Shown here: positions 9,060-16,257 of the stretch, one piece after another | Numbering within the stretch: the stretch's first letter is position 1 | How the letters are laid out: each line of letters opens with the position of its first letter | Assembly (NCBI GenBank): GCA_005787665.1 | Contig: SYAB01000104.1 | Span: 1-21,719, forward strand | DNA length: 21,719 nt | Direction: 5' to 3' | Origin: Actinomycetota bacterium | Lineage (GTDB): Bacteria; Actinomycetota; Actinomycetes; Mycobacteriales; Mycobacteriaceae | Made by a program: the position numbers and the translations under genes | The notes under the pieces: model-generated | What the model was told of the DNA's origin: nothing | The model's input: only the letters and a program-made list of their open reading frames with translations | Databases searched by the model: none

Positions 9060-9069
9060 CCCTTACAGT
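9041..9069 (+). promoter_or_regulatory. Likely promoter of the ESX-2 operon
   Basis: TAGACA (9041-9046) matches TTGACA at five of six bases, and TACAGT (9064-9069) matches TATAAT at four of six, with a 17-base spacer. The predicted start is near 9076, about 40 bases before the PE start codon. The -35 falls inside the 18-bp dyad, so a repressor binding there would block it. No test is available from sequence alone. Confidence 0.45.
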
Positions 9070-9115
9070 GGCCTCACTCACGGCACGTGGCGTCGTGACA
9101 GGGAGGGAGATCGGC

Positions 9116-9415
9116 GTGGTTCTCAACGTCAGCACAGCAACGGTTGCCGGATCGTCGGCAACGGAAGCCGGCATCACCGCAGAGCTGAGCGGGGCAACCG
9201 CGGCGGCTGCGGCCGCGTTGACCGGTGTACTTCCGATGGGGGCCGATCTCGACTCGGCTCAGTTCGCGGCGGCCCTGAATGCCGCCGGTGCCTCCTATGT
9301 CGGCACCGCCGTCGAGCAGGCGACCAGTCGCGCAGAGTTCGCCGGCGCGCAGGGCTTGGCCGCGGCGACCTACACCGTCGCCGATGTCATGAACAACACG
9401 GCTCTGTCGCTGTAG
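9116..9415 (+). CDS. PE family protein of the ESX-2 locus (PE36 type)
   Basis: The 99-residue alanine-rich protein has two long helices and no extended PGRS tail, as in the short PE proteins encoded in ESX loci. It should form a heterodimer with the downstream PPE and be recognised by EspG2. The export signal YxxxD is present as YTVAD at residues 86-90, near the C-terminus. The GTG start at 9116 is chosen because GGGAGGGAG lies seven or so bases upstream; in-frame codons back to 9050 fall in the promoter region. The literal Pro-Glu motif that gave the family its name is not visible near the N-terminus, so family assignment rests on length, helical pattern, export motif and position before PPE. 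It is the first gene of the operon. Confidence 0.85.
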   Translation: MVLNVSTATVAGSSATEAGITAELSGATAAAAAALTGVLPMGADLDSAQFAAALNAAGASYVGTAVEQATSRAEFAGAQGLAAATYTVADVMNNTALSL

Positions 9416-9423
9416 GCCCGAAT

Positions 9424-10650
9424 ATGCCCGACCCCACCTGGCCCTCGTCCCCGCCCGAAGCCAACTATCTCAGGTTGGCCGGGCCGGGCGTCGCGGGCAC
9501 CGCCACCACCACGGCCTGTGCGGCGGCCTGGCAGGCGCTGGCGGTCAGCGACGAACTTGCGGCGTCGGTCTCGACGCTCAACACCGCCACGACGGCGCTG
9601 GATTTCGAGGGTGTCGGCGGAGGGCGTTCCGCGGCGACCGCCGGTGGGCTGAACACCGCCCTGCACTTGCTCGCGGGATGGGCCCAGGAGAAACCGCCGA
9701 TCGCCGCGACCGCTGTGGCGGCCTACCAGAGCGCGGTGTCCTCGATGATCCCGGCGGCCGTCTCGATGGCCAACCGCGCCGAGCAGGCCGCTGACGTGGC
9801 GCTGAACCCCCTGGTCTTCGGCGCGTTGACACCGGCGATCGTCGCTCTGGACACCGTGTATTTCGGCGAGCACTGGCCGCAGAACGCCGCCGCGGGTGCC
9901 GCCTACGGGTCAGCCCTCGCGGTTCTGGTGGGGGCACTCGCCGTTCCCCCGCCGCGTTCGCCGCCGGGCGCATCGCCGTTGGCGGCCGCGTCGGCGGCCT
10001 CGGCGGCAGTCCAGAGCACCGGTCGGGTCGCTGGGGAGGCGGTGGCGGAGTCGGGGCGGTTGATCGGCGACTCCACCGCGGCGCCGGCGGAGGCGGCGGG
10101 TCAGGCCGGCCCGCTCGGGTCGATGACGATGCAGCCGATCCAGGCGGCCGCGGGAGCCCTGCAACCGATGGCGGGCATGTTTCAGGCGCCGCTGCAGGCC
10201 TTCCAGGGACTCGCCGGCCTGCCGCAATCGCTGCTGGGCGGGTTCCCCGGCTCGCCCGCCGAGCGCCCCGGGTCGCCGACCGCCATCCTCGGCGCGGCGG
10301 GCCTGCCTACCGCGGCAGTCGGAGGCGGCGGTGCGCCGGGCGTGTCCCCCGGTGGGGGTTCGGCCGGGCCGACCGCAGTCGGCGGCGGTGGGTCGGGGGC
10401 CGGCCTGACCAGCTTCAGCCGGCCGAACGGCAGTTTCCCAGCGGAGAACGGCGGTCGGCCCGTCGGGCTGAAGGGCGGACTGCTCAGTTCGGCCGATACA
10501 CGGGGGCTCACCACGTCCGTCGGATCGGCGATGACGCCTGCCCCGGCCGGAATGCTCGGCAGCAGCAAAGATCGTGAAACGAAGGACGACACACCTCAGG
10601 CGCGGATCGTGCTGGCCGGCAGCGAGCCTCGGAACAACGAAACGAGCTAA
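9424..10650 (+). CDS. PPE family protein of the ESX-2 locus (PPE69 type)
   Basis: The 408-residue protein carries the defining Pro-Pro-Glu at residues 10-12. Residues 1 to about 165 are the helical PPE domain that pairs with PE and, through its helical tip, binds the EspG chaperone. Residues from about 170 onward are low complexity, rich in Ala, Gly and Pro, with a Gly-rich block near 298-330, and lack any known catalytic domain. The length is close to that recalled for PPE69 of ESX-2. The ATG lies eight bases after the PE stop with no clear Shine-Dalgarno, so it is probably translated by coupling to PE. The product should be exported by an ESX system and stay at the cell surface or be released. 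Confidence 0.9.
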   Translation: MPDPTWPSSPPEANYLRLAGPGVAGTATTTACAAAWQALAVSDELAASVSTLNTATTALDFEGVGGGRSAATAGGLNTALHLLAGWAQEKPPIAATAVAAYQSAVSSMIPAAVSMANRAEQAADVALNPLVFGALTPAIVALDTVYFGEHWPQNAAAGAAYGSALAVLVGALAVPPPRSPPGASPLAAASAASAAVQSTGRVAGEAVAESGRLIGDSTAAPAEAAGQAGPLGSMTMQPIQAAAGALQPMAGMFQAPLQAFQGLAGLPQSLLGGFPGSPAERPGSPTAILGAAGLPTAAVGGGGAPGVSPGGGSAGPTAVGGGGSGAGLTSFSRPNGSFPAENGGRPVGLKGGLLSSADTRGLTTSVGSAMTPAPAGMLGSSKDRETKDDTPQARIVLAGSEPRNNETS

Positions 10651-10682
10651 TCGCTTATGAACGGGGGGAGAGTTTATCCATG

Positions 10683-10748
10683 TTTGCCACAGGGTGAAGT
10701 GACAGCGGTGCGACCGCGTCGAATACTCGAAATTCCCCCATCCGGGGG
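10683..10748 (+). promoter_or_regulatory. Possible internal promoter and leader hairpin before esxD
   Basis: The 137-base gap between PPE and esxD holds GTGACA (10699-10704) and AATACT (10722-10727) with a 17-base spacer, a moderate promoter match. A partial copy of the upstream repeat, TTTGCCA, lies at 10683-10689. The leader contains CCCCC-ATCC-GGGGG (10735-10748), a short stable hairpin. Separate transcription of the esx pair is plausible, since these are usually the most abundant products of an ESX locus. Confidence 0.35.
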
Positions 10749-10787
10749 TGCCCGCACAAACCACCCCACAACCACAAGGAAGAACCC

Positions 10788-11093
10788 ATGACTCTCGTTG
10801 TCACACCGGAGGTGCTCCGCAGCACCCAGCAGGCGGTCGAGGCGGCCCTCGAGCATGCGACGGCTATCGCGAACGGTTACCTCGCCAGCCACGAGGGGCT
10901 CGGTGCCGCCGTCTGGGGCGGCCAAGCCCAACTCGCCTCCGTCAACACCGCCGGGCAGATCAATGCGGACCTGCAGCAGACCATCACCGGTGGCACCCGT
11001 CTGGCGCAGGGCCTCGGTCAGGCCGCAGCGCTGATGGAAAGCCACGAATCCGATGCCGCGCACAGCCTGACCGGCTTCGCGGCGAACGCCTGA
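10788..11093 (+). CDS. esxD: WXG100 secretion substrate EsxD (CFP-10-like partner)
   Basis: The 101-residue helical hairpin protein has its turn marked by W43-G44-G45, a WXG motif. It should form a heterodimer with EsxC and be exported by type VII secretion. The segment INADLQQTITGGTRLAQGLG (about 58-77) and the following ALMESHESDA closely match what I recall of M. tuberculosis EsxD (Rv3891c). At the place where EsxG has Tyr of the YxxxD/E export signal, this protein has Met (M83-ESHE87), as the remembered M. tuberculosis EsxD also does. The ATG has AAGGAAG five bases upstream. The esxC gene follows after 23 bases. Confidence 0.88.
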   Translation: MTLVVTPEVLRSTQQAVEAALEHATAIANGYLASHEGLGAAVWGGQAQLASVNTAGQINADLQQTITGGTRLAQGLGQAAALMESHESDAAHSLTGFAANA

Positions 11094-11116
11094 TCCCGGA
11101 AAAGAGGAACGTCGCT

Positions 11117-11404
11117 ATGTCCGACCACATCACTTACAACCACGGCGGAGTCGCCGACTTCGCCTCCGACGTCGGCGCGCGCTCCGCGCAGCTGATGGAG
11201 ATCCACGACGATATCCACCAGCGCACCAACGCCATCGCCGACTTCTTTCAGGGCGCGGCGGCCACCGCCTTCCACGCGGCGCAGATCCAGATGCTGCAGG
11301 GCCTGCAGGGGCTCATCCACACCATGAACCAGCACGGCCGAACGATCAGCAGCGTCAACGAGAGTGCTCATCAGACCGACGTGATGATGGGCAACCTCTT
11401 CTAA
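11117..11404 (+). CDS. esxC: WXG100 secretion substrate EsxC (ESAT-6-like partner)
   Basis: The 95-residue protein has the same length as recalled for M. tuberculosis EsxC (Rv3890c) and shares its start (MSDHITYN against MSDQITYN), a DFASDVG segment and QMLQGLQGLI near residues 57-66. This is the strongest evidence that the locus is of ESX-2 type. The turn of the helical hairpin reads F-Q-G at residues 44-46 instead of WXG; the M. tuberculosis protein also has Phe there. It should pair with EsxD. The ATG at 11117 has AAAGAGGAA nine or so bases upstream. A strong hairpin follows the stop codon. Confidence 0.92.
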   Translation: MSDHITYNHGGVADFASDVGARSAQLMEIHDDIHQRTNAIADFFQGAAATAFHAAQIQMLQGLQGLIHTMNQHGRTISSVNESAHQTDVMMGNLF

Positions 11405-11417
11405 GCGGAGATCACGC

Positions 11418-11451
11418 CCGGTGGGGTGCACCCTCGAGTGCGCCCCACCGG
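11418..11451 (+). terminator. Strong hairpin between esxC and espG2
   Basis: Fourteen bases at 11418-11431 pair with 11438-11451 around a six-base loop (CCTCGA); all pairs are Watson-Crick except one U-G wobble. The arms begin CCGGTGGGG and end CCCCACCGG. No T-tract follows. It sits 13 bases after the esxC stop and 17 bases before espG2, so it could be a partial terminator or a 3' stabiliser that raises esxDC mRNA above that of downstream genes. Confidence 0.6.
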
Positions 11452-11468
11452 ACCAATCGGGGGACGCA

Positions 11469-12302
11469 ATGTTGACGACGAGTCTTGATGGCCTGTGGCT
11501 GCTCCAGGCACTTACCGGGATCGAGGTGCTGGCACCGGAGTTGGGCCTGCGCCCGCACCTGCCCAGTGTGGAAACGGCCGCAGCGGCCCTGGGGCACCCG
11601 ATGGCTGAGGAGCTTCGATCAGCCGGTGTGATCGATGCCGACGGCCGGGTGGATCAGACGGTCCTCGAGTGGCTGACGGTCCTGGCCCGCCGCGAAGTCG
11701 GCCTCTTGCTGCACGCCCGCACACCGGCGGCCGGCGCGGCGCCGGAACAGGCCCTGCTCGCCCGCTTCGCGCGGTGGTGGGTCAGCATCGAGCGCTGCGG
11801 AAACGTCGTGCGCCTCCACGGGGCCGCGACGGCCACCGGCCGGCAGTCGGCCGACCTCGTGATCCGCGGCCAGATCGAACGGCTCTGCGGGGTGATGGCA
11901 CCGGCGTCGGTCAGACCGGTGACCCTCGATGTTGCGAACCTGCTGAACTCGGCCCGGGCCGGTGCAAGCCTTCGTGGTTTCCTCGTCGGCCACCGATTCG
12001 ACGGGGACCAGGTCGACACCCTGGTGTTGGCCGCCGACAGTGAGCGGTCTGCCCAGGCCACTTTGGTGGCAATCGAGTCCGGTGTGAACGGCGGGCCGGC
12101 CCGTTCACATATCGGGCCGGGCGCGGTGACGATCATCGACACGCCGCGCGGCAGGCTGCTGGCCGAGCATACCGATCGCGATGGTCGATCGTGGATGGTC
12201 GTCGGCCCCGGGTCGACCGCGAACATCGTCGCCGCCTCGCTCAACCTGATGCGTCGGTTACCGGCCGGGGATGACTGGCACGTCCGCAGAAAGGCGGTCT
12301 AG
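11469..12302 (+). CDS. espG2: EspG2, PE/PPE-specific type VII secretion chaperone
   Basis: The 277-residue cytosolic protein matches EspG2 (Rv3889c, 276 residues as recalled) in its start (MLTTSLDGLWLLQALTG), ELGLRPHLP near 24-32, the EWLTVL block near 63-68 and the C-terminal RRLPAGDDW. EspG proteins hold the tip of PE-PPE dimers, keep them soluble and deliver them to the cognate ESX machine. The ATG at 11469 has GGGGGACG just upstream; an in-frame GTG at 11421 would lie inside the strong hairpin and is rejected. The stop TAG is followed directly by the next gene's ATG, so translation is coupled. The expected client is the PE-PPE pair of this locus. Confidence 0.92.
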   Translation: MLTTSLDGLWLLQALTGIEVLAPELGLRPHLPSVETAAAALGHPMAEELRSAGVIDADGRVDQTVLEWLTVLARREVGLLLHARTPAAGAAPEQALLARFARWWVSIERCGNVVRLHGAATATGRQSADLVIRGQIERLCGVMAPASVRPVTLDVANLLNSARAGASLRGFLVGHRFDGDQVDTLVLAADSERSAQATLVAIESGVNGGPARSHIGPGAVTIIDTPRGRLLAEHTDRDGRSWMVVGPGSTANIVAASLNLMRRLPAGDDWHVRRKAV

Positions 12303-13307
12303 ATGAACAACTCCCATACGCAGACGGTGAGCCTGGCGCCCGCCTCGCGTCCCGATTGGCAGCCGGCTGAGTCCGTCTCCGGCACTGTGCGCATCTCGGA
12401 CATGGTTGCCCCGCGCAAGATTCCGCCTGGCTCGGGATGGCGCAGGCTCGTCCACGCCGCATCCGTCGGGCTGATCAATCCCGGTGAGTCGCCCGCCGAA
12501 CGTCGCCACCGCGAGTTGCGCGACCGTATCCGTCGCCATATCCGCAAGCAGTACGTGATTGCCGTGGTGTCGGGGAAGGGGGGTGTCGGCAAGACCACGA
12601 TGACCGCGTGCATCGGCGGGATCTTCCGGGAGTGCCGGACGGAGAACGTGGTCGCGATCGACACGGCGCCGGGATTCGGGACCCTGGCCGGGCGTATCGA
12701 CGAGTCCCCGCCCGGGGACTACGCATCGGTACTTAATGACACCGATGTCCAGGGTTATGCCGATATCCGAGAATATTTGGGGCAGAACGCGATCGGCCTG
12801 GACGTCCTTGCCGGAAACCGCACGTCCGACCAACCGCGGCCACTGGCCGCGGCGATGTTCAGCGGCGTCCTTGCGCGACTGCGTCGCACCCACACCGTCA
12901 TCGTGGTCGACACCTCCGACGATCTCGAGCATCCGGTGATGAAAGCAGTCCTGGACGCCGCGGACAGCCTGGTCTTCGTCTCCGGTCTCACCGCCGACAC
13001 CGCCCTGCCGGTCACCCGGGCTATCGACCTCCTGCGTTCGATGGGATATCACGAACTTGTCGCACGGAGCACGGTGATCCTCAACGACAGCCGCAACACC
13101 TTCGACAAGCAGACCCGGCAGTACCTGATCGAGCGGTTCGGTCAGTCTGGTGCCGCCGTCGAGTTCATGCCGTACGACCCTCACCTGTCCAAGGGCGGCA
13201 TCATCGACACGAAGGATGAGATCACCACAGCGGCCAGAAGGAGACTTTTCGAGATCACCGCCGCACTTGCCGACGGCTATGTACCCGATGTCGATCGGCC
13301 GCGCTGA
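12303..13307 (+). CDS. MinD/EspI-like P-loop ATPase of the ESX-2 locus (Rv3888c type)
   Basis: The 334-residue protein has a deviant Walker A GKGGVGKTT at 91-99, as in the MinD/ParA/SIMIBI class, and a Walker-B-like VIVVDTSDD near 198-206. Residues 1-85 are a basic, Arg-rich lead without the long Pro-rich region of ESX-1 EspI, so the protein resembles Rv3888c of ESX-2. In the switch segment D120 stands in AIDTAPGFGTL where MinD has a second Asp. EspI in ESX-1 is known to lower secretion when ATP is scarce; a similar regulatory role here is inference. The ATG directly follows the espG2 stop, and the TGA overlaps the eccD2 ATG by one base. Confidence 0.88.
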   Translation: MNNSHTQTVSLAPASRPDWQPAESVSGTVRISDMVAPRKIPPGSGWRRLVHAASVGLINPGESPAERRHRELRDRIRRHIRKQYVIAVVSGKGGVGKTTMTACIGGIFRECRTENVVAIDTAPGFGTLAGRIDESPPGDYASVLNDTDVQGYADIREYLGQNAIGLDVLAGNRTSDQPRPLAAAMFSGVLARLRRTHTVIVVDTSDDLEHPVMKAVLDAADSLVFVSGLTADTALPVTRAIDLLRSMGYHELVARSTVILNDSRNTFDKQTRQYLIERFGQSGAAVEFMPYDPHLSKGGIIDTKDEITTAARRRLFEITAALADGYVPDVDRPR

Positions 13308-14785
13308 TGGCGACCGTGTCTTTCCCGGCCCGTTGTGCAGTGGCGGTGATCTGCGGCGAGAATCTTGTCTCCCAGGTCTATCCGGCGTCGGTTCCGCTGG
13401 AAGTTTTTCTCGACGATGCCGTCGAACTGCTCAACGACGACCTCCGGCGCCGAGGCGCCGATGCCCTGGAACCCGGGTCGGGCTACGAACTTCATCGGGC
13501 CAACGGGACAAGGCTGGATGTCCACAAGACCCTTGAGGAGTTGGGTGTCGAGGACGGCACGTCACTGATCCTGGTGCCGGCCGGACCGGGTGATTCCTTC
13601 GAACCCCAATTCGAGTCGCTGTCAACAGGGTTGGCTCGCATTGGCAAACAGCTTTTCGCCCCGGTGACAGCGCAGACCGCAATACGGACGGCGCTGCTGA
13701 TTCTCGGAGTGGTCGTTGCCGCGATCTCCGGGCTCACGGCGTACACGCGGATGCACAGCACCTCCTGGGCGACCTCGGTTGCCGCGCTGATCGCGGCTCT
13801 CATCCTGACGGCCGGGGCCTTGGCGGCGCGCGGCGCATCGGTGGGTCGCCGCGAGCTGGCCGAGGGACTGGGATGGCTGTCCGTCCTTCCGGCCGGGGTC
13901 GGTCTCGCCGCCGCCACCCCTGGCGCACTCGGCAGCGCGCACCTGTTCATCGCCGCCCTGGCGATCGCCGCACTCACACTGGGGCTGGCCGTCGTGACCC
14001 GCCGCCACGAAGCGTTCGCCGCGGCCGTCGTCACTGTCTGCGCTGTGGGTGGACTGGCCGCGGCAACCCGGATGTGGCAGCCCGTCACGGCGCAACGGCT
14101 GGGAATGTGCACCCTGATCGCCCTTCTGCTGCTGATCACCGCGGGGCCGACCATAGCGTTGTGGGCAGCGCGAATCCGGCCGCCGCATTTCGGATCTGTC
14201 ACTGGTCGGGATCTCTTCCACCGCGCCGACGGCATGCCCGTCGACGCCGTGATGCCGGTCAACGAGGAGGTTGAGGATCCCGATCCCGACACCACCCCGC
14301 GAGGGGCTGTCATTGCGGATGCGGCGCGCCTGGCGAATGCTGTTCTCCTGGGGATCTGTGCAGGCGCGGCCATGTGCCTGCCGGTCGCGGTCTGGGCGAC
14401 GTTGATGCCCGGCCGGCCGAGAAGTGCCGCGGCCGCGGTGCTGGCCGGCGTGTTCGTCCTCGTCTTCATCAGCCGGGGCCGTGCCTTCGCCGACCGGCGT
14501 CAGGCCGCCGTACTCGTCTGCGGCGCATCGGTATCCGTCTGCAGCGGTGTGGTGCGATACGTCCTCGAGGCTCCGGCGGGTTCCGTCGCACCCCTGTTGT
14601 GGGCGAGTGGGGTCCTCGCGGTGTTCGCCGGATCCGGGCTGGCCGCGGCGCTATTGGTACCGGCGACCAGGTTCACCCCGATGGTCAGAATGGTCGCCGA
14701 GTGGCTGGAATTGGCCGCGATCGTTGTCGCGCTGCCGCTGGCCGCCTGGATCGGCGGTGTCTTCGGCTGGGTGCGGATGCGATGA
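13307..14785 (+). CDS. eccD2: EccD2, multi-pass membrane channel component of type VII secretion
   Basis: The 492-residue protein has an N-terminal ubiquitin-like (YukD-type) domain at about residues 8-92, then eleven hydrophobic segments between about 124 and 490. A charged cytoplasmic loop (about 303-345, with NEEVEDPDPD) separates helices six and seven. This matches EccD, which forms the large membrane vestibule of the ESX complex as dimers beside EccB, EccC and EccE. It is slightly shorter than the roughly 509 residues recalled for M. tuberculosis EccD2. Overlaps of one base with the upstream gene and four bases (ATGA) with mycP2 show tight operon coupling. Confidence 0.95.
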   Translation: MATVSFPARCAVAVICGENLVSQVYPASVPLEVFLDDAVELLNDDLRRRGADALEPGSGYELHRANGTRLDVHKTLEELGVEDGTSLILVPAGPGDSFEPQFESLSTGLARIGKQLFAPVTAQTAIRTALLILGVVVAAISGLTAYTRMHSTSWATSVAALIAALILTAGALAARGASVGRRELAEGLGWLSVLPAGVGLAAATPGALGSAHLFIAALAIAALTLGLAVVTRRHEAFAAAVVTVCAVGGLAAATRMWQPVTAQRLGMCTLIALLLLITAGPTIALWAARIRPPHFGSVTGRDLFHRADGMPVDAVMPVNEEVEDPDPDTTPRGAVIADAARLANAVLLGICAGAAMCLPVAVWATLMPGRPRSAAAAVLAGVFVLVFISRGRAFADRRQAAVLVCGASVSVCSGVVRYVLEAPAGSVAPLLWASGVLAVFAGSGLAAALLVPATRFTPMVRMVAEWLELAAIVVALPLAAWIGGVFGWVRMR

Positions 14786-16257
14786 GGTCTCTGATCGGTG
14801 GCCGGGTCCTACCGGTCGTCATCGTGGTGCTCCTGGCCGCTTTGATGACGGACCTCCCCTACGCAGCGGCTCTCGAGCCGCCCCGTGTCGATCCCGCATC
14901 GGTTCCCGGCGATGGTGTCCCGGGACCGGAACAGCCGATGCGGCAGAGCAATGTCTGTGCCACCACCGTCGCCACCGCCGATCCCGACGTGGCCCGCCCG
15001 GCTCCCGGTTTTGCGATGCTGAACGTCGCTCAAGCCTGGAAACATTCGACCGGTCATGGGGTGGCTGTCGCGGTCATCGACACCGGCGTCAACCCAGGCC
15101 GCCGGCTGCCGGTCGTCCCTGGTGGCGATTACATCATGGGCGGCGACGGACTGAGCGACTGCGACGCCCACGGGACGATCGTGGCCGCTCTGATCGGCGC
15201 CGCGCCTCGGGGCGCGCCGATGCCGGCGCCCATGCCGCCCACACCGGCCTTTCCTCCGCCGGGCGGTGGGCCAGCGGTCACCGGCGCCGTAGACACGGCT
15301 GACACATCGACCGCTCCGGACGGTGTCGCCGGGGTCGCGCCGCACGCGACGGTGATTTCCATCCGGCAGTCCTCGCGGGCCTACGAACTTCAGAACCCGG
15401 GGCCGGGGGACGTCGATGCCCGCAGAAAGGCGGGGACGCTGGCAACCCTGGCCAGGGCGATCGTCCATGCGGCGAATCAGGGGGCGAAGGTGATCAATGT
15501 CAGTGTCAGCTCCTGTGTTTCGGCCGCCGACCCGCTCGATCAGCGTTCCATCGGGGCCGCGGTCTGGTACGCGGCCACGGTGAAGGACGCTGTCATCGTC
15601 GCTGCGGCGGGAAACGCGGGGGAGGACGGCTGTGCGCAGAACCCGCCGTTGAATCCGCTCGACGCCGAGGACCCCCGCGACTGGGGTCGCATCAAGACCG
15701 TGTCGTCCCCCTCCTGGTTCTCCGATTACGTGCTCTCGGTGGGTGCTGTCGACGCCGACGGAGCACCCCTGCCGAAAAGCCTTGCCGGGCCGTGGCTGGG
15801 TGTTGCGGCGCCCGGAGTGGGCATCATCGGGCTCTCGCCCCAGACTGGGTCCCCGGTCAATGCCTTCCCGCCGATGCGGGCCGGTGAGCCCGCAGTCCCG
15901 TTCTGGGGAACCAGCTTTGCTGCGGCCTATGTCAGCGGGGTCGCCGCCTTGGTCCGCGGCAAGTTCCCGGGTCTAACGGCCCACCAGGTCATCAACCGGA
16001 TACTTCGGACCGCGCACAACCCCGCCCGTGGCGTCGACAATCAGGTCGGTTTCGGTGTGGTCGACCCAGTGGCCGCGCTGACCTTCGACATCCTGGCGGG
16101 CGATCGCCGGGCACCGCAGGCCCACACCAGGGTCATCACCCCGCCGACTCCCGCGCCGCCGCCGGACCGGCGGGCCCGAACCGTCGCCGTCACCTTTGCC
16201 GGTGTCGTGGTGATAGGTGCCGTATCCTTCGCCCTCCTCGCGCGGAGAGCGGGATGA
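14782..16257 (+). CDS. mycP2: MycP2 mycosin, membrane-anchored subtilisin-like protease
   Basis: The 491-residue serine protease has a signal peptide (about 1-30), catalytic D100 (VIDTGV), H130 (DAHGT), oxyanion N278 (AAAGNAG) and catalytic S378 (GTSFAAA), and a C-terminal helix near 466-487 with an RR tail. A Pro/Gly-rich insert at about 141-182 lies just after the catalytic His, as in other mycosins. Cys pairs near 59/127 and 245/284 could form disulfides. Mycosins cap and stabilise the ESX membrane complex on the periplasmic side and can cleave substrates. The ATG overlaps the eccD2 stop by four bases, and the next gene's ATG overlaps its own stop likewise. Confidence 0.95.
   Translation: MRSLIGGRVLPVVIVVLLAALMTDLPYAAALEPPRVDPASVPGDGVPGPEQPMRQSNVCATTVATADPDVARPAPGFAMLNVAQAWKHSTGHGVAVAVIDTGVNPGRRLPVVPGGDYIMGGDGLSDCDAHGTIVAALIGAAPRGAPMPAPMPPTPAFPPPGGGPAVTGAVDTADTSTAPDGVAGVAPHATVISIRQSSRAYELQNPGPGDVDARRKAGTLATLARAIVHAANQGAKVINVSVSSCVSAADPLDQRSIGAAVWYAATVKDAVIVAAAGNAGEDGCAQNPPLNPLDAEDPRDWGRIKTVSSPSWFSDYVLSVGAVDADGAPLPKSLAGPWLGVAAPGVGIIGLSPQTGSPVNAFPPMRAGEPAVPFWGTSFAAAYVSGVAALVRGKFPGLTAHQVINRILRTAHNPARGVDNQVGFGVVDPVAALTFDILAGDRRAPQAHTRVITPPTPAPPPDRRARTVAVTFAGVVVIGAVSFALLARRAG

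Noticed and set aside
11421..11468. Earlier GTG start for espG2
   Set aside because: It lies within the strong hairpin after esxC, and the ATG at 11469 gives the N-terminus expected for EspG2.
12258..13184. A 308-codon minus-strand open frame opposite the MinD-like gene
   Set aside because: It is antisense to an intact P-loop ATPase gene, is not conserved in character and has no start signal.
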